Source of the DNA: an uncultured Marinobacterium sp. | Lineage (GTDB): Bacteria > Pseudomonadota > Gammaproteobacteria > Pseudomonadales > Balneatricaceae | Assembly (NCBI GenBank): GCA_947501565.1 | Contig: CANMWJ010000002.1 | Span: 1 to 64,000 of the forward strand | Direction: 5' to 3' | Length of the DNA stretch: 64,000 nucleotides | Position numbers and translations under genes: made by a program | Shown here: positions 8,968 through 17,157 of the stretch, piece after piece | Position numbering within the stretch: position 1 is the stretch's first letter | Layout of the letters: each line of letters opens with the position of its first letter | Notes under the pieces: model-generated | What the model was told of the DNA's origin: nothing | Database searches by the model: none | Seen by the model: the letters and a program-made list of their open reading frames with translations, nothing else

Positions 8968-9070
8968 CGGTTGGACGGAGGTTGTCAGGGGAGTTGGATC
9001 GCGTCAAAAATTCCCCTGTCTCCAATCCCCATTTCCAGTACACTAGCGCTCCTTTGAATCCTAATTTGAA

Positions 9071-9688
9071 GTGGTGTGTTTCAACGTGTGTGCGCAAGAT
9101 ATTATTGATGCAGGCCGCTGGATCGATCAGCAGGGCTGGTGCCCGGCCACCGGTGGTAACTTCTCGGTCCGTGATGCCGGCGATCATGCCCTGATTACGG
9201 CCTCGGGCTGCCACAAGGGCCATCTCCTCGCAGAAAACCTGTTACGTGTGGATCTGGATGGACGACCTGTTGGCTCTGCACTGAAACCCTCGGCGGAAAC
9301 CTTGTTGCATACCCGCCTGTACCAGTTGGATAGTGGTATAGGTGCGGTGTTGCATACTCATTCCGTGGCATCGACGGTATTGTCCCGTATGGAAGCCGGC
9401 GAGTGGTTTGAACTCTCTGGATTTGAGATGCAGAAATCGCTGGCAGGTAACCAGACCCACGATGAAACCATCCGTCTCGCGGTGTTTGAGAACACCCAGG
9501 ACATGCAAGCACTGGCGCAGCAGTTGAGCGAACGCTGGCAAGCTACGCCACTGCAGTGGGGTTTTCTGGTGCGGGGGCATGGTTTATATGCCTGGGGCCG
9601 GGATATGTCTGAAGCCCGTCGCCATATCGAAGGTTTAGAGTTTTTGTTTGCCTGCGCGCTGGAAATGCGCTGTCTGGGAGTGAAATGA
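9071..9688 (+). CDS. mtnB: Methylthioribulose-1-phosphate dehydratase
   Basis: A 205-residue class II aldolase-like enzyme that dehydrates 5-methylthioribulose-1-phosphate to 2,3-diketo-5-methylthiopentyl-1-phosphate. GWCPATGGNFSVR near the N-terminus is the phosphate-binding signature; zinc ligands are in HTHS (about residues 96-98) and RGHGLYAWG. The GTG at 9071 is the chosen start; nearby GTGs at 9074 or 9086 remain possible because the ribosome site is weak. Its stop overlaps the mtnC start (ATGA), so mtnB-mtnC-mtnD form one operon in the methionine salvage pathway. Confidence 0.92.
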   Translation: MVCFNVCAQDIIDAGRWIDQQGWCPATGGNFSVRDAGDHALITASGCHKGHLLAENLLRVDLDGRPVGSALKPSAETLLHTRLYQLDSGIGAVLHTHSVASTVLSRMEAGEWFELSGFEMQKSLAGNQTHDETIRLAVFENTQDMQALAQQLSERWQATPLQWGFLVRGHGLYAWGRDMSEARRHIEGLEFLFACALEMRCLGVK

Positions 9689-10365
9689 TGGCTGTAAAAG
9701 CAATTCTGACGGATATCGAAGGAACCACCACCGATATCAACTTTGTTCATAAAGTGCTGTTTCCCTATGCGGCAAAACATCTGCCGGACTTTGTGAGTGC
9801 GAACGCCGATCAGCCAGCAGTCGCGGTTGCCCTCGACAGTGCCCGTGAAGAACTGAATGAGCCTGGGGCCGATGTTGAACGTCTGATCAGCGCTTGTCTG
9901 GAGTGGATTGAGCAGGATAAAAAGGTCACTGCCCTGAAAACGTTGCAGGGGCTGATTTGGGTAGAGGGTTATCAGCACGGTGACTTCACAGGGCATCTGT
10001 ATGCCGACGCGATCACCTACCTGCAGGGCTGGCATGAGCAGGGTCTGCAGTTATACGTCTTTTCCTCTGGTTCGGTTAAAGCGCAGAAGCTGCTATTTGG
10101 TTACAGCGATGCCGGTGATCTGACCGGTTTGTTCAGCGGTTATTTTGATACGACAACCGGGCATAAGCGTGAGGTAGAGTCTTACGTTAAGATCGCCGAG
10201 GAGATTGGTTTGCCCGCGGTAGAGATCCTGTTCCTCTCTGATGTAAAAGAGGAGCTGGATGCGGCTGCCGGTGCAGGTATGCAAACGGTGATGCTGGTTC
10301 GGGACGAGGAGCCGGACGAGCCGGGTCATACCGTTGTAGGTGCGTTTGACGAGATCGATATTTAA
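9685..10365 (+). CDS. mtnC: Enolase-phosphatase E1
   Basis: A 226-residue HAD-superfamily enzyme catalysing enolisation and then dephosphorylation to the acireductone 1,2-dihydroxy-3-keto-5-methylthiopentene. Motif I is ILTDIEGTTTDINFV (nucleophile Asp, with Glu replacing the usual second Asp, as expected for this subfamily). Motif II is YVFSSGSVKAQKLLFG, and the late LFLSDVKEELDAAAGAGM carries the metal-binding Asp. One bifunctional enzyme replaces the MtnW/MtnX pair of Bacillus. Translationally coupled to mtnB; 42 bases before mtnD. Confidence 0.93.
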   Translation: MMAVKAILTDIEGTTTDINFVHKVLFPYAAKHLPDFVSANADQPAVAVALDSAREELNEPGADVERLISACLEWIEQDKKVTALKTLQGLIWVEGYQHGDFTGHLYADAITYLQGWHEQGLQLYVFSSGSVKAQKLLFGYSDAGDLTGLFSGYFDTTTGHKREVESYVKIAEEIGLPAVEILFLSDVKEELDAAAGAGMQTVMLVRDEEPDEPGHTVVGAFDEIDI

Positions 10366-10407
10366 ACTGGGACCGCCCTGAACTTAACAGTAAGTGAGGA
10401 AACACGC

Positions 10408-10953
10408 GTGAGCGCGATTACTATTTATCAGGACAACAATCCGCAACAGGTATTGGAGCAGAGCAGCGATTACGCGGTTATTCATGAGCGTCTGGCTGCG
10501 ATCGGCATCCGCTTTGAACGTTGGGATGCTGCATTTGAAGTAACGCCTGAGATGACACCTGAGCAGATTCTGGAAGCTTATGCTGAGCAGATCGGCAAGC
10601 TACGACGTGAAGAGGGTTATGTAACCGTCGATACGATCAGTCTGGCGGCGGATAACCCGATGAAGGACGAGCTGCGCGCTAAGTTCCTCAGCGAGCACAC
10701 CCACAGCGAAGATGAAGTACGTTTCTTTGTGCGTGGTGAGGGGATGTTCTACCTACACGTGGAGGATCGTGTCTATCAGGTGCATTGCTGCAAGGATGAC
10801 CTGATTTCAGTGCCTGCCAATGCCAGCCACTGGTTTGATATGGGGCCGAATCCAGACTTTACTGCGATCCGCTTCTTCAACAATCCGGAAGGTTGGGTCG
10901 CCAACTACACCGGTGATTCGATTGCTGACAGCTTTCCGAAGTTTGAAGGATAA
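10408..10953 (+). CDS. mtnD: Acireductone dioxygenase
   Basis: A 181-residue cupin that oxidises the acireductone to 4-methylthio-2-oxobutyrate plus formate (Fe form) or off-pathway products (Ni form). The metal ligands are visible in HTHSEDEVRFFVRGEGMF (His, His, Glu at about 97, 99 and 103) and a later His in ASHWFDMG (about 141). The start is GTG behind GAGGA. It is the last gene of mtnBCD, and a stem at 10966-10997 separates it from the oppositely oriented mtnA. Confidence 0.93.
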   Translation: MSAITIYQDNNPQQVLEQSSDYAVIHERLAAIGIRFERWDAAFEVTPEMTPEQILEAYAEQIGKLRREEGYVTVDTISLAADNPMKDELRAKFLSEHTHSEDEVRFFVRGEGMFYLHVEDRVYQVHCCKDDLISVPANASHWFDMGPNPDFTAIRFFNNPEGWVANYTGDSIADSFPKFEG

Positions 10954-10965
10954 TTGCGTTCTATC

Positions 10966-11003
10966 ATGACCGGGGCCAGTACTTCTGCTCCGGTCATTCT
11001 TTC
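10966..11003. terminator. Hairpin between convergent mtnD and mtnA
   Basis: Eight-base stem ATGACCGG/CCGGTCAT with a 16-base loop followed by TCTTTCC. The T tract is imperfect, and the symmetry could serve both directions. Confidence 0.5.
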
Positions 11004-11018
11004 CTGCTCGGTTTGTCG

Positions 11019-12041
11019 CTATTTGAGCTGACTGAGCACGCCCTCTGCAATATCTTCCTGGGTATACACTCCCGTATCCAGAATCCAGCCGGTCACCAGT
11101 TTTGCAGGTGTTACATCGAACGCCGGGTTATAGACCGGTGCATCTTCCGGGCTCCAGCACACATCGCCAAAGCTTCCGCTGACACCCTGAACTTCCTGAG
11201 CACCGCGTTGCTCAATCGGAATTGCCGCACCGTTAGGACATTCGGGATCGACGGTTGTGTAAGGTGCCACGACGTAGAAGGGTACCTCGTGATAATGCGC
11301 GTTTACCGCCAGTGAGTAGGTGCCGACCTTGTTGGCAAAATCACCGTTGGCTGCGATGCGGTCTGAACCAACCAGAATTGCATCGACTTTACCCTGAGCC
11401 ATCAGTATCGCGGCCATGTTGTCGCAGATAAGTGTGTAATCAACGCCCAGGCGTTTCATCTCCCAGGCGGTCAGGCGACCACCCTGCAACAGAGGGCGTG
11501 TCTCATCAACAAATACGTGGGGCGTTTTACCCTGGCGTTGTAGCTGATCGATGACGCCGATGGCGGTACCAGCACCAGCGGTCGCCAGACTGCCGGTATT
11601 GCAGTGGGTCAGGATGCGGCTATTGGGCTGTATCAGCTCTGCGCCGTTTCGGGACATCTGGTCACAGAGTTTTACATCCTCTTCAAACAGTGCTTCGGCG
11701 GTGGCTGCCAGCGCCTGCGAGCCGTGTTGATCCAGTGCGGTCAACATAGTGTCGAGGTTGTTCATCAGGTTGACTGCTGTAGGGCGCGCCGCACGCAAAC
11801 GTGCCGCTTCACTTTGAAGTCGGGTGTGCTCCATTCCCTGTTCAGCAAGGTGGGCGAGCAACAGACTGGCACCGATACCGATCAGCGGAGCACCACGGAT
11901 CTGCAGCCGTTTGATCATGGCGATCATATCGTCGGCGCTGTCGCAGGTTAGCCAGATCTCCTGATGGGGGAGTTGATGCTGATCCAGCACCTCCAGCGTG
12001 CCGTTCAGGTAGCGGATGCTGGTGGCCTCAAGGTTTTTCAT
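11019..12041 (-). CDS. mtnA: S-methyl-5-thioribose-1-phosphate isomerase
   Basis: A 340-residue aldose-ketose isomerase of the eIF2B-like family that converts methylthioribose-1-phosphate to the ribulose form used by MtnB. Seen: RIRGAPLIG-type element [12 protein letters not shown] (about 45), catalytic Cys in [12 protein letters not shown] (about 151) and catalytic Asp in [17 protein letters not shown] (about 226-240). It is transcribed toward mtnD and divergently from mtnK; its own promoter must lie in 12042-12193. The start [12 protein letters not shown] fits the family length. Confidence 0.94.
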   Translation of the reverse strand: MKNLEATSIRYLNGTLEVLDQHQLPHQEIWLTCDSADDMIAMIKRLQIRGAPLIGIGASLLLAHLAEQGMEHTRLQSEAARLRAARPTAVNLMNNLDTMLTALDQHGSQALAATAEALFEEDVKLCDQMSRNGAELIQPNSRILTHCNTGSLATAGAGTAIGVIDQLQRQGKTPHVFVDETRPLLQGGRLTAWEMKRLGVDYTLICDNMAAILMAQGKVDAILVGSDRIAANGDFANKVGTYSLAVNAHYHEVPFYVVAPYTTVDPECPNGAAIPIEQRGAQEVQGVSGSFGDVCWSPEDAPVYNPAFDVTPAKLVTGWILDTGVYTQEDIAEGVLSQLK

Positions 12042-12193
12042 AGCAGCAGGGTATCCCTATTAGAGTGATGCGCCGTACCTTATCAAAAGCGCAGGCGGGT
12101 AGGAAATGCTGGCTGGATGGCTAAGCTATTGAGCTAGGGCGGAATAATTTGCCAGAATAGATGCACTTCCAAGTCCGTATACAGAGAACAAGA

Positions 12194-13390
12194 ATGGCCT
12201 TTAGAAAATTCGAAACCGATGCTGATGTCGTTGAGTTTGCCCGCCAGCGCTCTACCTTTTTCGCAGATAGCCAACAGCTGGTAGTGTCCGAGATTGGTGA
12301 CGGTAATATCAACTTTGTCTACCGGGTGGCAGATGAACACGGCAACAGTCTGATCATCAAACAGGCGCTGCCCTACATTCGAATCATCGGTGAGGGCTGG
12401 CCACTGTCGCAGGATCGTATCCGGATAGAATCTGAGGCCCTGCAGCTTGAAGGCAAATACTGTCCGGATCTGGTGCCTGAGGTGTACCACTTCGACCAGG
12501 AGTTGTGTGCCATCGTGATGGAAGATATCGGTGCACATGAAAACTTGCGCCATGCCCTGATTACGCGTCAGCAATTGCCGTCACTGGCAGAAGATCTTGG
12601 TCGTTTCCTGGCGGACAGTTTGTTTTTTACCTCCGACCTGTATCTGACCAGTGAACGTAAGAAGGAGCTGGTCAGCAGCTTTATCAATCCAGAGCTCTGC
12701 AAAATCACCGAAGAACTCTTCTTCTGGGATCCCTATTGTGATCATGAACGCAACGTGATCAGTGACCAGGTGCGGGATGTGGCAGAAGGATTCTGGAGTG
12801 ATACCGATCTGAAGCTGGAGGTCGCTAAGCTGAAGGCTAATTTCTTAAGTCAGCCGGAAGCGATGCTGCACGGTGATCTACACTCGGGTTCTGTGTTCGC
12901 GAGTGAAAATGGCACCAAGGTTATTGATCCGGAATTCGCCTACTACGGACCTATAGCATTTGATGTTGGCTCAATTATTGGCAACCTGTTGCTGAACTAT
13001 GCCGGTCAGAGCGAACTTGAAGGCGACGTTGCAGAGCGTAAAGAGTATCAGCAGTGGTTGCTGGATGCAGTGGGGAACCTCTGGCAAACCTTTGCTTCAC
13101 GTTTTGCTGATCATGCCGCGAGTCATGGTAATGATCCGAGTCTGGCAATGCCGGAATACACTCAGTGGAAGCTTGCGCAGATCTTTGTCGATACGCTGGG
13201 TTACGCGGGCACCGAGATGATTCGGCGTACCATCGGTCTGTCGCATGTGGCCGATATTGAGTCCATTGCGGATGCTGAAGCGCGGGGCCGGGCTGAACGT
13301 CTGGCGCTGAAGATGGGCGCCGAGTTAATCAAACAACGCACCCGTTTTGCTGATGTGGATGCGCTCACGTCTTGGGTCGCTAAACTCTGA
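12194..13390 (+). CDS. mtnK: S-methyl-5-thioribose kinase
   Basis: A 398-residue choline-kinase-like enzyme that phosphorylates methylthioribose with ATP, the entry step of salvage after a methylthioadenosine nucleosidase (not in this window). Motifs: EIGDGNINFVYRV (phosphate loop), KQALPYIRIIGEGWPL, catalytic HGDLHSGSVFA (about 230-240) and metal-binding DPEFAYYGPIAFDVGS. The ATG at 12194 follows AGAGAA and begins the conserved part; the frame is open to 12161. The presence of MtnK means the route uses kinase plus isomerase rather than MTA phosphorylase. Two stems follow the gene. Confidence 0.93.
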   Translation: MAFRKFETDADVVEFARQRSTFFADSQQLVVSEIGDGNINFVYRVADEHGNSLIIKQALPYIRIIGEGWPLSQDRIRIESEALQLEGKYCPDLVPEVYHFDQELCAIVMEDIGAHENLRHALITRQQLPSLAEDLGRFLADSLFFTSDLYLTSERKKELVSSFINPELCKITEELFFWDPYCDHERNVISDQVRDVAEGFWSDTDLKLEVAKLKANFLSQPEAMLHGDLHSGSVFASENGTKVIDPEFAYYGPIAFDVGSIIGNLLLNYAGQSELEGDVAERKEYQQWLLDAVGNLWQTFASRFADHAASHGNDPSLAMPEYTQWKLAQIFVDTLGYAGTEMIRRTIGLSHVADIESIADAEARGRAERLALKMGAELIKQRTRFADVDALTSWVAKL

Positions 13391-13391
13391 A

Positions 13392-13471
13392 TTAAGGAAT
13401 AATTCTCATTCCTTAATGATAATCACAGCGTTAAAACGCGCAGATTGTTTAATATCTGTGCGTTTTTTCGT
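13392..13471 (+). terminator. Tandem hairpins and terminator after mtnK
   Basis: A perfect 9-bp stem TTAAGGAAT/ATTCCTTAA lies at 13392-13416. A second stem, about CGCAGAT/ATCTGTG, at 13439-13465 is followed by six T. The second has the standard terminator form and separates mtnK from the chemotaxis operon. Confidence 0.75.
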
Positions 13472-13520
13472 TTTCCCTCCTCGCGCCCGATATTTTTCGC
13501 TCTGCGCGCCATAAAAGTCC

Positions 13521-13547
13521 TAAAGCTTTCATCAAGTTGGTCGATCA
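13521..13547 (+). promoter_or_regulatory. Sigma-28 (FliA)-type flagellar promoter of the chemotaxis operon
   Basis: TAAAGCTT, 11 spacer bases, then GTCGATCA. The consensus I know is TAAAGTTT-N11-GCCGATAA, so 7 of 8 and 6 of 8 positions match with exact spacing. It lies 58 bases before the STAS start and ahead of an unbroken run of chemotaxis genes, where a FliA promoter is expected. Confidence 0.7.
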
Positions 13548-13605
13548 ACTCTCAAGGGCCATTTGGCTCTGTTTTCCAAGACAAGGAATGATCGAGTACT
13601 GTTTT

Positions 13606-13878
13606 ATGCTTGAGTTTGACCTGCCTGAGAGCTGTACGGTCGTAAATGTCAGAAGGCTACATGCGCTTCTGTCTGAACTGGCGAACGCTCAACAAGACGT
13701 CTCATTGAACGCATCTGCTGTGGTTTCAGTTGATGCCTCCGCTCTGCAAACCCTCAGCGCTTTTGTATTGGCGCAAAAAGAATCTGGTCTGAATACGTTT
13801 ATTGAAAACGGTTCTGCATCCTTCGTTGATGCCGCGCGCCAGTTAGGTTTGACGGGTGTTCTGGGGCTGTCCCGTTGA
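13606..13878 (+). CDS. STAS-domain protein, first gene of the chemotaxis operon
   Basis: A 90-residue single STAS domain (anti-sigma-factor-antagonist fold). The pattern VVSVDASALQTLSAFVLAQKESG matches the conserved strand-loop-helix with the Asp-Ala-Ser where the phosphorylatable serine sits in SpoIIAA-like proteins, followed by a LGLTGVLGL end. The start at 13606 puts the domain at residue 1; an ATG at 13588 has AAGGA touching it, too close. STAS proteins commonly precede cheA in CheD-type operons of marine gammaproteobacteria, but their exact role there is not settled. The partner kinase or phosphatase is not seen. Confidence 0.75.
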   Translation: MLEFDLPESCTVVNVRRLHALLSELANAQQDVSLNASAVVSVDASALQTLSAFVLAQKESGLNTFIENGSASFVDAARQLGLTGVLGLSR

Positions 13879-13930
13879 GAGGGGCTTCGCTGTTGCTTGG
13901 GTTATTTCGGATTAATTTAGAGTCGACTTC

Positions 13931-16489
13931 ATGAGTATCGATACCAGTGAATTTCTCGATGTGCTGATGGAAGACAGCCTCGAGGCTCTCAACGAGATGG
14001 AGACCTCCCTGCTCGATCTCGATCATGGGGGCGACGATGCTGAACTGATAAATACCATCTTTCGTGGTGCGCACTCCATCAAGGGCGGTAGCGGCATGCT
14101 TGGGTTGGACGAAATTGCGTCCTTTACTCACCTGATGGAAACCCTTCTGGATGAGGTCCGGGAGGGTAAACGTACCATTGATATGCTCCTGATCGGCTTG
14201 TTGCTTGAGTGCGTTGATGCGTTGCGCGGTATGTTCGACGCGCTGAAAGACCAGACCGAGAACGATCAGGCGCTGGTGGCTTCGCTGGTCGAGCGCTTGC
14301 AGGCGGTGCTGGAAAATCGAGAGCCCGTCCTGGCTGCAGCGCCGACTCCAGCATCGGAGCCGGAGCCGGAGCCTGAGCTGCAAGAGCTGCAAGAGCTGCC
14401 TGAGCTACAAGAGGTGATTGCCGAGCCGGAGCCGATCCCAGCGACACCAGTTGACGTAATTGAGAGTGCGCCTGCGGCAATTATTGATCTGCCAGAAGAG
14501 CCTGTTCACGTTCCGGTTGTTGAGCCTGTCTTAGCGACGCCTGCCAGTCCTTCGGGGAACGGTAATGGCTGGGCGATTCAGTTTATCCCTGATCATGATG
14601 TATTTGTCAGCGGTCAGGACCCTCAGCGTTTTATTCAACAACTGGCAACGCTGGGTCGCATTCAGGTGACCTGCGATATTAACGTAATGCCAGGATTCGA
14701 ACGCCTGAATCCGGAGCTGTGTTTCCTGGCTTGGGACATTGAGCTGGAAACCGACGTTGACCAGGATCAGGTGCGCCAGATTTTTGCCCCGGTCGCGAAC
14801 CAGTGTGAATTGATTATCGAATCTCTCTCTGATTACAACGCCATGGCAGGAGCGGATGCGGACCAAGCCGCTGACGCGCAGGGGCAGGATGCAATCAGTT
14901 ACCTGAAAGAGGCTGTGATGGGTGGCCCCGTCACTCAAGTCCCAGCTGAGGCAATGCCAGAGCTGGAGATTCCTGAGCCTGCTCCCGCGTCTGAACCTGT
15001 CGTTGAGCCCGCTGAACTGTTCCAGCCTGAAGTGGCTATGGCCGAGCCAGTCTCTGTAGAGGCTGAGCCAGAACCGCCTGTTATGCCGGTCGTAGAAGAG
15101 AAACCAGTAGAGGTTAAATCTGTTGAACCAGCACCCGTGGTGAATGAGCAAAGCGCAGTTGTAGCTGAAAAACCGGTGGCAGCAGTTGCCGCAGCCGATG
15201 CGCTGCCTAAAGAGGCAGAGAGCAAACCAACACCACCACCTGCGCCGACGCGTAAGAAAGAGACCAAGAAATCCGCTGCAGCCAAGCGCGGTTCACAATC
15301 TGAAGCCGGTTCAATCCGTGTCAGCACTCAGAAAATCGATGCGCTGATCAACATGGCGGGTGAGCTGGTTATCACGCAGGCGATGCTGGCGCAGTTAGGT
15401 GAAAAGCTGGAAGAGTCCGGACTGCAGGACCTGGAACAACTGCGTGATGGTCTGGCGCAGCTGGAGCGGAATTCCCGTGAGCTGCAGGATGCGGTGATGA
15501 GCATCCGAATGCTGCCGATCAGTTTCGCGTTCAGCCGATTCCCACGCATGATCCGTGACCTGAACACCAAGATGAACAAGAAGGTGGAGCTGGTTACCAG
15601 CGGTGAGCAGACCGAGTTGGATAAAACCGTGATGGAGAAGATCGGTGATCCACTGGTACATCTGGTGCGCAACGGATTCGACCACGGTATCGAGATGCCA
15701 GCTGACCGTCTGAAAGCGGGCAAGCCGGAGACCGGTACCATCGAACTGAACGCCTACCACCAGGGCGGTAATATCGTCATCGAGGTTGTGGATGATGGTA
15801 AAGGTCTGGATCGCGAGAAGATTGTTGCTAAGGCGCGTGAGCGTGGCCTGATTGGTGAAGATGAGCAGGTGCCTGATGATCAGGCGCTGGAGCTGATCTT
15901 TGAGCCTGGGTTCTCTACCGCAGAGCAGGTCAGTGACCTCTCCGGGCGCGGTGTCGGCATGGATGTGGTACGTCGTAACATCCGCGATCTGGGTGGCCAT
16001 ATTGAGGTGGCATCCGAAGTGGGTGTCGGCAGTACGTTTACTATCCGTCTGCCGCTGACACTGGCGATTCTGGATGGTCAGCTGGTGACTGTTGGAGATG
16101 AAACCTTCATCGTACCGTTGATCTCGATTGTGGAATCCCTGCAGATCCGTCCGGAACTGCTGAATACCGTGGGCGGCCGTACCGAGCTTTATCAGCTACG
16201 TGACGAATACATCCCGGTAGTTAAGCTCAGCGAGCTGTTTGATATCAAAACCGACCACATGTCGGAGTATGGTCAGGGCTTGCTGGTGGTCGTGGAAGGC
16301 GATGGCAAGAAGATCGGGCTTAAGGTCGATGACCTGCTGGGTCAGCAACAGGCATTTATTAAGAGCCTGGAAACAAATTACAAACCTGTGACAGGTATTT
16401 CAGGGGCCACCATTCTGGGTGATGGCACTGTATCCCTGATTCTGGATGCGGGGGCGATTGTGCGCCTCTCCGGTCACAGCAAAGGTTAA
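13931..16489 (+). CDS. cheA: Chemotaxis histidine kinase CheA
   Basis: An 852-residue CheA, longer than E. coli CheA (about 654). Order: HPt domain with phosphorylated His48 in FRGAHSIKGGSGMLG; a Glu/Pro-rich linker (about 137-210); a P2-like domain (about 212-300, WAIQFIPDHDVFVSGQDP); a second, very acidic Pro/Ala/Glu linker (about 330-445); dimerisation helices (about 455-530); ATPase domain with HLVRNGFDHGIE (about 575), DDGKGL and GRGVGMDVV; and a C-terminal CheW-like domain. Autophosphorylates and should pass phosphate to CheB and to a CheY encoded elsewhere. The long linkers explain the extra length. 32 bases before cheW. Confidence 0.95.
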   Translation: MSIDTSEFLDVLMEDSLEALNEMETSLLDLDHGGDDAELINTIFRGAHSIKGGSGMLGLDEIASFTHLMETLLDEVREGKRTIDMLLIGLLLECVDALRGMFDALKDQTENDQALVASLVERLQAVLENREPVLAAAPTPASEPEPEPELQELQELPELQEVIAEPEPIPATPVDVIESAPAAIIDLPEEPVHVPVVEPVLATPASPSGNGNGWAIQFIPDHDVFVSGQDPQRFIQQLATLGRIQVTCDINVMPGFERLNPELCFLAWDIELETDVDQDQVRQIFAPVANQCELIIESLSDYNAMAGADADQAADAQGQDAISYLKEAVMGGPVTQVPAEAMPELEIPEPAPASEPVVEPAELFQPEVAMAEPVSVEAEPEPPVMPVVEEKPVEVKSVEPAPVVNEQSAVVAEKPVAAVAAADALPKEAESKPTPPPAPTRKKETKKSAAAKRGSQSEAGSIRVSTQKIDALINMAGELVITQAMLAQLGEKLEESGLQDLEQLRDGLAQLERNSRELQDAVMSIRMLPISFAFSRFPRMIRDLNTKMNKKVELVTSGEQTELDKTVMEKIGDPLVHLVRNGFDHGIEMPADRLKAGKPETGTIELNAYHQGGNIVIEVVDDGKGLDREKIVAKARERGLIGEDEQVPDDQALELIFEPGFSTAEQVSDLSGRGVGMDVVRRNIRDLGGHIEVASEVGVGSTFTIRLPLTLAILDGQLVTVGDETFIVPLISIVESLQIRPELLNTVGGRTELYQLRDEYIPVVKLSELFDIKTDHMSEYGQGLLVVVEGDGKKIGLKVDDLLGQQQAFIKSLETNYKPVTGISGATILGDGTVSLILDAGAIVRLSGHSKG

Positions 16490-16521
16490 ACATTTTTTAC
16501 GAAGATGGCAGGTGAGCAGCA

Positions 16522-17043
16522 ATGACAAGCTCTATGCAAAATATCGAAGATACCAATCTGGGAATGGGCGTGTCCGCCGGTGAGGACCAGTACCTTACTT
16601 TTATCCTCGCACAGGAGGAGTACGGCGTAGATATTCTGCGTGTTCAGGAGATCAAGGGCTGGAGCAAAACCACCCCCATCCCAAATACCCCTGATTACAT
16701 TAAGGGTGTGATGAACTTGCGTGGTTCTATCGTGCCTATCATCGATCTGAGGGAACGTTTCGGGCTTGAGCCACTGGAATATGGCCCGATGACGGTGGTG
16801 ATCGTACTCAGCGTACAGAGCGAAGACCGTGAGCGCCTGATGGGTGTTGTCGTCGATGCGGTATCCGACGTCTACAACGTCAAGCCGGAAGATCTCAAGC
16901 CTGCGCCTGATCTGGGTGATCGCTTGCGTTCAGAGTTCGTGAAGGGCCTGGCGACTGTCGATGAAAAGCTGGTGATCGTAGTTGATATCGACAGCTTGCT
17001 GAACTCTGATGAACTGTCGCTGATGAATACGGCAACAGCGTAA
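16522..17043 (+). CDS. cheW: Chemotaxis coupling protein CheW
   Basis: A 173-residue CheW that bridges receptors and CheA. The CheW fold is evident from YLTFILAQEEYGVDILRVQEI, the Arg-containing receptor-binding turn GVMNLRGSIVPIIDLRERFGL, and VVVDAVSDVYNV. No extra domains. ATG at 16522 behind GGTGAGCAGC. Its place between cheA and the PAS receptor suggests that all three form one array. Confidence 0.95.
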   Translation: MTSSMQNIEDTNLGMGVSAGEDQYLTFILAQEEYGVDILRVQEIKGWSKTTPIPNTPDYIKGVMNLRGSIVPIIDLRERFGLEPLEYGPMTVVIVLSVQSEDRERLMGVVVDAVSDVYNVKPEDLKPAPDLGDRLRSEFVKGLATVDEKLVIVVDIDSLLNSDELSLMNTATA

Positions 17044-17157
17044 TAGATCGATAAGAAGAATAAGAGAGCCGCGCGTTCTATCAGTAGCGTAGCTCTTAGT
17101 AACTGAGCATATTTATGCGGGTTTCAGGCAAGGAAACCCGTACGCGAAAGCGAGGTA

